The translations under genes were made by a program, and so were the position numbers. DNA of 64,000 bases from Arthrobacter sp. OY3WO11 (GTDB taxonomy: Bacteria; Actinomycetota; Actinomycetes; Actinomycetales; Micrococcaceae), in contig NZ_LWLP01000001.1 in assembly GCF_001641125.1 (NCBI RefSeq), positions 2,590,079 through 2,654,078 on the forward strand, given 5' to 3'. The first letter of the stretch is position 1; each line of letters starts with the position of its first letter. Below, in pieces: positions 57,569 to 64,000 of the stretch. The notes under the pieces are model-generated. The model saw only the letters and a list, made by a program, of their open reading frames with translations. It was not told the origin of the DNA and made no database searches.

Positions 57569-58033
57569 CTACGGGGACTGCGGCTGCTGGCCGGGCTCCG
57601 CCCCATCCGGATGGGCGGCTTCCCAGGCAGCCTGTTCGCGGGCCCGTTCCGCGGCCTCCCGGTCCAGCCGGATTCCGGTGCGGATGCCATACCACCACGC
57701 CGCCGCGAACAGGGCGCCCACCAGGAACATGGCCGGCTCGAAGATCCCGGTGAGGATCAGGACCAGCTGCAGGATCCAGCCCAGCCCGATGCCCCAGGGC
57801 TTGGTGAGGAAGGCGCACGCAACGATCATCACCACGCACAATGCAATCCCCACCCCCAGGATGACCGCCGGCGGGAACTCCCCCCGCCGCAGGCCGAACA
57901 CCGCCAGGGTGGCGAAGAACATCACGAAGGCTTCCAGCAGCAGGACCGTGGAAGCGAACATCACCTTGGTGGAACGGCGCTTCTTGGGCATGCCCGGCCG
58001 CCACTCGCGCTGCGCTTTGGTCAACTTGGCCAT
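57569..58033 (-). CDS. DUF4233 membrane protein
   Basis: A 154-residue integral membrane protein with four predicted helices ([82 protein letters not shown]) between a basic N-terminus and a charged tail. DUF4233 genes are often next to folC and ndk in actinobacteria. No function established. It begins five bases after folC ends. Confidence 0.88.
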   Translation of the reverse strand: MAKLTKAQREWRPGMPKKRRSTKVMFASTVLLLEAFVMFFATLAVFGLRRGEFPPAVILGVGIALCVVMIVACAFLTKPWGIGLGWILQLVLILTGIFEPAMFLVGALFAAAWWYGIRTGIRLDREAAERAREQAAWEAAHPDGAEPGQQPQSP

Positions 58034-58037
58034 GGAC

Positions 58038-59396
58038 TCAGGCCTCCGTCTTTCCGAGCAGGATCCGTGCCTCGGCCACGAGCGTGATGGAGCCTGTGAC
58101 CAGCACTCCGCCTGAGAGATCGTCATTGGCTTCGGCGCGTTCCACCGCCCATTCCAGGGCGTCGTCGAGCTTTTCGGCAATGTGCACGTTGTCTTCGCCG
58201 AAGCCAAGCTCAACCGCCAGTTCAGCCAGCTCAGCAGCCGGCACGGCGCGCGGGGAGTTCGACTGCGTGAAGCAGAACTCCTCCGCCATCCCGCCGAGGG
58301 ACTCCTTGAGCTGGCGGAGGATCTCTTCGGCGTCCTTCTCCTTGAGCACTCCGACCACCGGGACAAGCCGGGTGAAGGTGAAGGCTTCCTGCAGGGCGGC
58401 TGCGGAGGCCTTGATGCCGTCCGGGTTGTGGGCAGCGTCCACCACGATGGTGGGAGCTGTCCGCACCACCTCAAGGCGGCCCGGCGACGTGACATTCGAG
58501 AAGCCTTCCTGGAGCACCTCGAAGTCGAGTTCCTTTTCTCCTCCGAAGAAGGCTTCGAGAGCCGCCACTGCCACCGCCGCATTCTGCGCCTGGTGGGCGC
58601 CGTGCAGCGGGACCAGCAGTTCCGGGTAGCGGCCGGCAATGCCCTGGATGCTCACCACCTGTCCGCCCACTGCCACGGTCCGGGATTCGACGCCGAATTC
58701 CACACCTTCGAAGCGGAAGGGCACCCCCACGTCCTTGGCCTTGTCCAGCAGGACCTGCGCGGCGTCCAGCGGCTGGGCGGCACTGATGAGGTAGCCGCCG
58801 GGCTTGATGATGCCGGCCTTTTCGTACGCGATGTCCTCCGTGGTGTCTCCCAGCAGGTCCGTGTGGTCCAGCGAGATGGGGGTGATCACGGAAACCTGCC
58901 CGTCCCCCACGTTGGTGGCGTCCGTGATGCCGCCGAGGCCAACCTCGATCACGGCCACGTTGACAGGTTGGTCCGCGAAGATGGCGAAGCCCAGGATGGT
59001 GAGGCATTCGAAGTACGTGAGCCGCGGTTCGCCTGCAGCCTCGAGCTCGGAGTCGACGATCTGCAGGTAGGGGCGGATTTCGTCCCAGATGCGCACGAAG
59101 GTCTCGTCGGGGACCGGGTGCCCGTCGATACTGATCCGCTCCGTGACCGTGGACAGGTGCGGGCTCGTGTACCGTCCGGTGCTCAGGCCATGGGCCCGCA
59201 GGACGGATTCGATCATGCGGGCGGTGGAGGTCTTGCCGTTGGTCCCGGTGACGTGGATGATCGGGAACGCCTTGTTCGGCTCGCCCAGCACATCCATCGC
59301 CCGGAACAACGGGGCCAGCCGCGGCTCCATCTTGTTTTCCGGCGCCCGGCCCAGCAGCTCGGCGTAGACGCTCTCTACGGAAAATTCGTCAGTCAT
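58038..59396 (-). CDS. folC: folylpolyglutamate synthase / dihydrofolate synthase
   Basis: A 452-residue FolC adding glutamate to folates. The ATP P-loop is HVTGTNGKTSTARM, with VAVIEVGLGGITDATNV, ISLDHTDLLGDTTEDIAYEKAGI and VVDAAHNPDGIKASAAAL. AGI-KPG (EKAGIIKPGG) is a Mur-ligase family feature. It starts three bases after ileS ends and overlaps nothing. The product is needed for the metF/metE pathway, among others. Confidence 0.97.
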   Translation of the reverse strand: MTDEFSVESVYAELLGRAPENKMEPRLAPLFRAMDVLGEPNKAFPIIHVTGTNGKTSTARMIESVLRAHGLSTGRYTSPHLSTVTERISIDGHPVPDETFVRIWDEIRPYLQIVDSELEAAGEPRLTYFECLTILGFAIFADQPVNVAVIEVGLGGITDATNVGDGQVSVITPISLDHTDLLGDTTEDIAYEKAGIIKPGGYLISAAQPLDAAQVLLDKAKDVGVPFRFEGVEFGVESRTVAVGGQVVSIQGIAGRYPELLVPLHGAHQAQNAAVAVAALEAFFGGEKELDFEVLQEGFSNVTSPGRLEVVRTAPTIVVDAAHNPDGIKASAAALQEAFTFTRLVPVVGVLKEKDAEEILRQLKESLGGMAEEFCFTQSNSPRAVPAAELAELAVELGFGEDNVHIAEKLDDALEWAVERAEANDDLSGGVLVTGSITLVAEARILLGKTEA

Positions 59397-59399
59397 GGA

Positions 59400-62300
59400 T
59401 CAGGCCTCTACTTTTTCGACGGCGACGGCCGGCTCTGCGGCGTCCCCAAGTTCCGCCGTGAGTTCCACGGACAGGGTCTCGCCCTTCACCAGGCCGGCGT
59501 TGGCCAGCAGGGCGTCGACGACGTTCTGCTGTGCGGTCACGGTGGTCCGGATCCGGTCGCTGACATTGAGTCCGGCGTCCTTGCGCGCCTGCTGGATGGC
59601 ACGGACCATGTCGCGGGCCAGGCCTTCCGCCTCGAGCTCAGGAGTGACCTCGGTGTTGAGGACCACGAACCCGCCGCCGGGCAGGACCGCCACTGCCTTG
59701 GTGGCAGCGGCAGCACCGCCGTCCGACTCTGCCACGACGGTTTCCAGCGTGTACTCCTGCGGCTCCAGCTCCAGGCCGCCCGCGGTCACTACGCCTGCAT
59801 CGGACACCGACCAGTCGCCCGACTTGGAACCCTTGATGGCCTGCTGGACGTTCTTCCCCAGGCGCGGCCCGGCGGCCCGGGCGTTGACCACGAGCTTCTG
59901 CTGGATCCCGAACTCTTCCGGCGCGGCCGTGGCAGCATCCAGCAGCCTGACGGAGCGGAGGTTCAGCTCATCTGCGACGACGGCGGCAAAACCTTCCAGC
60001 GCATCGGCGCCGGGTGCCACGACCGTCAGTTCCTGCAGCGGGAGGCGGACGCGGAGGTTTGCAGCCTTGCGGAGCGAGGAGCCCGTGGAGCAGATCTGCT
60101 GGACCTTGTCCATCGCCTGGACCAGGTCCGGGTTGGCGGGGAACAGCGCAGCGTCCGGCCAGTCTGCCAGGTGCACGGAACGTCCGCCGGTGAGTCCGCG
60201 CCAGATCTCCTCGGACACCAGCGGCAGCAGGGAAGCCGCTGCGCGGGACACCGTCTCCAGTGCGGTGTACAGCGCATCAAAGGCGTCCTGGTCCTCGTCG
60301 AAGAACCGCTGGCGGCTCCGGCGGACGTACCAGTTGGTCAGCATGTCCAGGTAGCTGCGGAGGGCATCGCAGGCACCTGAGATGTCATAGTCGTCCAGCC
60401 GTTCGGTCATGGTGCCGACCAGTTCGCCGGTGTTGGCCAGCAGGTACTGGTCCAGCGTGTCGGCGTAGCCGTCGTAGCGCAGCCTGGCATCGTAGCCTGA
60501 GCCGCCGGCCGCGGCGTTGGTATACAGCGTAAAGAAGCTGTACACATTCCAGAGCGGCAGGATGACCTGGCGGACGCCGTCGCGGATTCCCTGCTCGGTG
60601 ACCACCAGGTTGCCGCCGCGCAGGATGGGGCTGGACATCAGGAACCACCGCATGGCATCCGAGCCGTCGCGGTCCAGCACCTCGGAGACGTCCGGGTAGT
60701 TCCGCAGGCTCTTGGACATCTTCTGCCCGTCCGAGCCCAGCACGATGCCGTGGCTGATGACGTTGCGGAACGCCGGCCGGTCGAACAGGGCCGTGGAGAG
60801 GATGTGGAGCATGTAGAACCAGCCGCGGGTCTGCCCGATGTACTCCACGATGAAGTCCGCAGGGTTGTGGGTATCGAACCAGGCTTCGTTCTGGAACGGG
60901 TAGTGCACCTGGCCGTAGGGCATGGAGCCGGAATCGAACCAGACGTCCAGGACATCCTCCACGCGCCGCATGACGGACTGGCCCTCTTCGGGGGTGCGGG
61001 GATCGTCCGGGTTGGGCCGGGTGAGTTCATCGATGAACGGACGGTGCAGGTCCACCTGGCCGTCCTTGTTCAGCGGCAGGCGACCGAAGTCCGCCTCGAT
61101 CTCGGCGAGCGAGCCGTAGACGTCGGTGCGGGGGTATTCGGGGTCGCTGGACTGCCACACCGGGATGGGGCTGCCCCAGTAGCGGTTGCGGCTGATGGAC
61201 CAGTCGCGGGCGTTCTCCAGCCACTTGCCGAACTGGCCGTCCTTGACGTTGCCGGGGATCCAGTTGATCTCCTGGTTCAGTTCGGACATCCGGTCCTTGA
61301 ACTTGGTGACTTCCACGTACCAGGAGGACACGGCGCGGTAGATCAGCGGGTTGCGGCAGCGCCAGCAGTGCGGGTAGCTGTGCTCGTAGCTGGCCTGGCG
61401 TACCAGGCGGCCCTGGGCGCGCAGAACCTGGGTGATGGGCTTGTTGGCCTCGAATACCTGCAGGCCCACGATGTCGTGCAGGTCGCCGTGCTTGAAGAGC
61501 GGGAGGAACTTGGCGCCCTCGTCCACGGAGAGGACCACCGGGATACCGGCTTCCTCGCAGACTTTCTGGTCGTCCTCGCCGTAGGCCGGAGCCTGGTGCA
61601 CGATGCCGGTGCCGTCCGTTGTAGTGACGTAATCGGCAACCAGGAAGCGCCAGGCGTTCTCCATGCCGTACTTTTCGTTGTCCGCGAAATCGCTCCACAG
61701 CGGCTGGTACGCCAGGCCTTCCAGCTCGGCGCCGGTGTGCGTGGAAACAACAGCGGCCTGGGCGGCCTCGAAATCGTCGTAGCCGAGGTCCTTCGCGTAG
61801 TTGCCCACGAGGTCCGCGGCCAGCAGGAAGCTGCCCGAGACGGGAGCGTCCGCGGCGGCGGCCTTGATTCCGTTGGGGCCGGCCGGCAGCACGGCGTACG
61901 TGATGGAAGGGCCGACGGCGAGCGCCGCGTTGGTGGGCAGCGTCCAGGGCGTCGTGGTCCAGGCGAGGGCCTGGACACCGGCAAGCTGCCGGGACAGGTC
62001 CGACTCCCCTGCCGTAATGGGGAAGGTCACCGTGACCGTCTGGTCCTGGCGGTTCTTGTAGACGTCGTCGTCCATGCGCAGCTCATGGTTGGACAGCGGC
62101 GTCTCGTCCTTCCAGCAGTACGGCAGGACCCGGTAGCCGTTGTAGGTCAGGCCCTTCTCGTGCAGCTGCTTGAACGCCCAGAGCACGGACTCCATGTACT
62201 CCACGTTGAGGGTCTTGTAGTCGTTGTCGAAGTCCACCCACCGCGCCTGTCGGGTGACGTAGCTCTTCCACTCGTCGGCGTACTTCATCACCGAGGCACG

Positions 62301-62732
62301 GCAGGCGTCGTTGAACTTGTCGATGCCCATGGCTTCGATCTGGGTCTTGTCCGTCATTCCCAGCTGCTTCATGGCTTCCAGCTCGGCGGGCAGGCCGTGG
62401 GTGTCCCAGCCGAACCGGCGCTCTACGCGCTTCCCGCGCTGGGTCTGGTAGCGGCCCACCAGGTCCTTGGCGTAGCCGGTGAGGAGGTGCCCGTAGTGGG
62501 GCAGGCCGTTGGCGAAGGGCGGGCCGTCGTAGAAGACGAACTCGTTACTTCCGGGCTCGCCGCCCGGGGCGTCCGCGCTCCGCTGGTCGATACTGGCCTG
62601 GAAGGTGCCGTCCTGGTCCCAATACTTCAGGATGCGCTCTTCGATCTCCGGGAACTTCACGGAGGCGGAAACGGCGGCACCGCCGGTGGACGAAGGGCCG
62701 GTGGAGGCTGAGGCCTTGGGGTAATACGACAT
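59400..62732 (-). CDS. ileS: isoleucyl-tRNA synthetase
   Basis: A 1110-residue class I synthetase charging tRNA-Ile. The HIGH motif is HYGH (79-82, in [16 protein letters not shown]), the signature KMSKS is in [12 protein letters not shown], and the editing CP1 domain lies between. The C-terminal anticodon-binding part is of the long, zinc-free (eukaryote-like) type. The ATG at 62732 is preceded by AGGA at seven bases. Expression is controlled by the T-box leader upstream. Confidence 0.97.
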   Translation of the reverse strand: MSYYPKASASTGPSSTGGAAVSASVKFPEIEERILKYWDQDGTFQASIDQRSADAPGGEPGSNEFVFYDGPPFANGLPHYGHLLTGYAKDLVGRYQTQRGKRVERRFGWDTHGLPAELEAMKQLGMTDKTQIEAMGIDKFNDACRASVMKYADEWKSYVTRQARWVDFDNDYKTLNVEYMESVLWAFKQLHEKGLTYNGYRVLPYCWKDETPLSNHELRMDDDVYKNRQDQTVTVTFPITAGESDLSRQLAGVQALAWTTTPWTLPTNAALAVGPSITYAVLPAGPNGIKAAAADAPVSGSFLLAADLVGNYAKDLGYDDFEAAQAAVVSTHTGAELEGLAYQPLWSDFADNEKYGMENAWRFLVADYVTTTDGTGIVHQAPAYGEDDQKVCEEAGIPVVLSVDEGAKFLPLFKHGDLHDIVGLQVFEANKPITQVLRAQGRLVRQASYEHSYPHCWRCRNPLIYRAVSSWYVEVTKFKDRMSELNQEINWIPGNVKDGQFGKWLENARDWSISRNRYWGSPIPVWQSSDPEYPRTDVYGSLAEIEADFGRLPLNKDGQVDLHRPFIDELTRPNPDDPRTPEEGQSVMRRVEDVLDVWFDSGSMPYGQVHYPFQNEAWFDTHNPADFIVEYIGQTRGWFYMLHILSTALFDRPAFRNVISHGIVLGSDGQKMSKSLRNYPDVSEVLDRDGSDAMRWFLMSSPILRGGNLVVTEQGIRDGVRQVILPLWNVYSFFTLYTNAAAGGSGYDARLRYDGYADTLDQYLLANTGELVGTMTERLDDYDISGACDALRSYLDMLTNWYVRRSRQRFFDEDQDAFDALYTALETVSRAAASLLPLVSEEIWRGLTGGRSVHLADWPDAALFPANPDLVQAMDKVQQICSTGSSLRKAANLRVRLPLQELTVVAPGADALEGFAAVVADELNLRSVRLLDAATAAPEEFGIQQKLVVNARAAGPRLGKNVQQAIKGSKSGDWSVSDAGVVTAGGLELEPQEYTLETVVAESDGGAAAATKAVAVLPGGGFVVLNTEVTPELEAEGLARDMVRAIQQARKDAGLNVSDRIRTTVTAQQNVVDALLANAGLVKGETLSVELTAELGDAAEPAVAVEKVEA

Positions 62733-62737
62733 GTCGA

Positions 62738-63010
62738 CATCCTGGGTTGAGCTTGGCGAACTGCCGGCTTGCGCCTTCTGTTCCGTTCAGGATGCGAGGA
62801 CGGATCCTGTGGTGTCCGTCCGGACTCCACGCTCACCGCGGTACCACCTCACTTACCGGCGTTGCACGCTTCCCGGGGGAACGTGTGCCGCGACGGCCAC
62901 TCATTACTGCTGTGACGGGCTTACCCGTCCGGTTCTACTGGCGCGTGCCCCCTGTCGTTAGACCGGGTCCGCGTGTTCTTCCGGAAGCTCACCGGTGATT
63001 GCCGGGTCAT
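62738..63010 (-). ncRNA. T-box leader of ileS (translational type)
   Basis: On the minus strand the core GGTGGTACCGCGG (62848-62836) is the T-box that pairs with uncharged tRNA acceptor ends. The short stem I region has GGCAATCACCGG with an Ile specifier ATC at 62999-62997, followed by GAGCTTCCGGAAGAAC. Between T-box and start, CATCCTG (62794-62788) is exactly complementary to CAGGATG (62744-62738), which contains the Shine-Dalgarno sequence. No U-rich terminator is present, so control of translation is likely. Confidence 0.92.
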
Positions 63011-63020
63011 AGCCTTTTTG

Positions 63021-63050
63021 AGTCTACTATTTCCGGGGCCGGGCCACCAA
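63021..63050 (-). promoter_or_regulatory. ileS promoter
   Basis: On the minus strand, -35 TTGGTG (63050-63045), an 18-base spacer and -10 TAGACT (63026-63021), placing the start near 63013, just ahead of the T-box stem I. It overlaps the promoter of the divergent phosphatase-type gene. Confidence 0.55.
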
Positions 63051-63061
63051 TAATAGAACCT

Positions 63062-64000
63062 ATGCGAGAGTACGGGGCCGGGGTGCGCGGCGGGGAACCT
63101 CGCCGGCCTCGGTCCCGGTGGTCGGCTGCCGCCGTTTTCCTGGCCGTGCCGGGTGCTGCGCTGGTGTTCCTGCGCATGGTTCCGTGGGATGTCGGCACCC
63201 CCTGGATCCAGTTGCTGGCCCTCTTTCCCGCGGGGCTGATATCAACGACGGCGGCGCTTGCTGCCGCCGTCGTCGCCCTCTTCCGGAACGCTGGACCCCT
63301 CAGGACCGTGTCCGCTGCCCTCGTGGCGGCGCTGCTCGCCGTCCAGCTCAACTGGGTGTTGGACCGGGTACTGCCTCCTGACACTCTGGCCGGGCCGCCG
63401 TCCGGAAACGTGCAGCCGGCAAACGTCCAGTCCCCTGCCCGGTCCGCGGACCAGGCCCGGGGGCCGGTGGTGACAGTCATGGCGGTGAACGTGGGCTACA
63501 CCGGAATCGACCCCGGTGCCCTGCTTGCAGAGATCAGGAGCCGCAACGTAGATGTTTTGGCCCTGCCGGAGCTTGCGCCCGCCGGCCTGAAGGCGCTCGA
63601 TAGGGCAGGGCTGGCATCCCTGCTGCCGTTCCGCGCCACAGATGTGGCCTGGGACAAGATAGGAAGCGCCCTTTTCTCGCGGTTCCCCCTCCAGCAGGTG
63701 GATCGTGTGCCAGGTTCGGCGTTCCACCAGAGCCGCGCCGTGGCCAGCTTTCCCAGCGCCGCCGGGCCAGTGCACCTGACCGCCGTCCACGTCGATTCAC
63801 CGCGCCGGGGACATATTGCGTCGTGGCGGGCCGAGCTCCGGCTGCTCGGCGAACTGTGGCAGGTACTGCCGGACAGCCAGCCTGCCATCCTGCTGGGCGA
63901 CTTCAACGCGAGCGCGGACCACGGTGAGTTCAGGAATCTCCTGTCCACGGGGCTTTCCGACGCCGCCGAGGTGACCGGGAAGGGCCTGGCCCCCACCTGG
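63062..64000 (+). CDS. endonuclease/exonuclease/phosphatase family protein, membrane-linked (3' part cut)
   Basis: 313 codons to the window edge, so incomplete. Three N-terminal membrane segments (AAVFLAVPGAALVFLRMV, WIQLLALFPAGLISTTAALA, VSAALVAALLAVQLNWVL) precede a DNase-I-like EEP domain: VTVMAVNVGYTGIDP, VLALPELAPAGLKAL (metal Glu), LTAVHVDSPRRGH and ILLGDFNASADH (D-x-N). Substrate may be a lipid, nucleic acid or phosphoester. A -10-like TAATAG at 63051-63056 lies so close to the ATG that the mRNA may be leaderless. Confidence 0.85.
   Translation, partial: MREYGAGVRGGEPRRPRSRWSAAAVFLAVPGAALVFLRMVPWDVGTPWIQLLALFPAGLISTTAALAAAVVALFRNAGPLRTVSAALVAALLAVQLNWVLDRVLPPDTLAGPPSGNVQPANVQSPARSADQARGPVVTVMAVNVGYTGIDPGALLAEIRSRNVDVLALPELAPAGLKALDRAGLASLLPFRATDVAWDKIGSALFSRFPLQQVDRVPGSAFHQSRAVASFPSAAGPVHLTAVHVDSPRRGHIASWRAELRLLGELWQVLPDSQPAILLGDFNASADHGEFRNLLSTGLSDAAEVTGKGLAPTW

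Noticed and set aside
60750-62711. 653-codon open frame opposite ileS
   Set aside because: Shadow of a long GC-rich gene; no ribosome site and no recognisable domain.

Overview
The window is chromosomal DNA from a high-GC actinobacterium, most likely Arthrobacter, Pseudarthrobacter or a close relative in the Micrococcaceae. The evidence is strong G/C bias at third codon positions, many GTG and TTG starts, a rplU-rpmA-obg-proB-proA-nadD-rsfS block, a class Ib nrdHIEF operon, the phosphatase/DUF3090/SCO1664 trio, an actinobacterial-type RNase E/G with long disordered arms, and a short ileS T-box leader. Assignments rest on reading translated sequence and motifs; no database search was run.

Layout. 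1-9.9 kb is an accessory-looking stretch: an alpha/beta hydrolase (cut by the window edge), two membrane-anchored SRPBCC paralogues flanking a NERD-domain protein and an unknown protein, an integral membrane protein, a receiver/thioredoxin-reductase-like fusion that has lost its redox cysteines, a divergent UBP-type zinc-finger protein, and an orphan cytochrome P450. 9.9-11.9 kb is a tightly packed histidine phosphatase, DUF3090 and SCO1664 (kinase-like) operon. 12.0-16.5 kb is nrdHIEF (class Ib ribonucleotide reductase) with a NrdR-like box and a cluster of DnaA-box-like motifs upstream. 16.5-23.5 kb carries a TspO homologue, an acyl-CoA ligase, and a flavoprotein-DUF1365-cyclopropane-synthase operon divergent from a LysR regulator. 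23.5-27.8 kb has a DUF2004 protein, a strong 24-bp inverted repeat, and metF-metE.

27.9-33.2 kb is a MoxR/DUF58/von Willebrand A/TPR operon of six overlapping genes. 33.3-38.1 kb has a small unknown gene, then a sugar ABC importer (two permeases and a lipoprotein binding protein, no ATPase) next to a ROK repressor. 38.2-42.0 kb has an rRNA-methyltransferase-like gene and a second divergent flavoprotein/cyclopropane-synthase-like pair. 42.1-42.4 kb holds two identical tRNA-Ala(GGC) genes.

42.5-63.0 kb is mainly core: rsfS, a disordered membrane-anchored protein, nadD, a small membrane protein, proA, proB, obg, rpmA, rplU; a ThiD-TenA fusion under a TPP riboswitch; RNase E/G; a VKOR-family protein; ndk, a DUF4233 protein, folC and ileS. 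ileS has a T-box leader in which a complementary segment can cover the Shine-Dalgarno sequence. The window ends inside a membrane-linked endonuclease/exonuclease/phosphatase gene transcribed divergently from ileS, possibly as a leaderless mRNA.

The least understood modules are the cysteine-less receiver/reductase fusion with its UBP-finger neighbour, and the phosphatase/zinc-ribbon/kinase-like trio. Both look like coherent, functionally uncharacterised protein systems.
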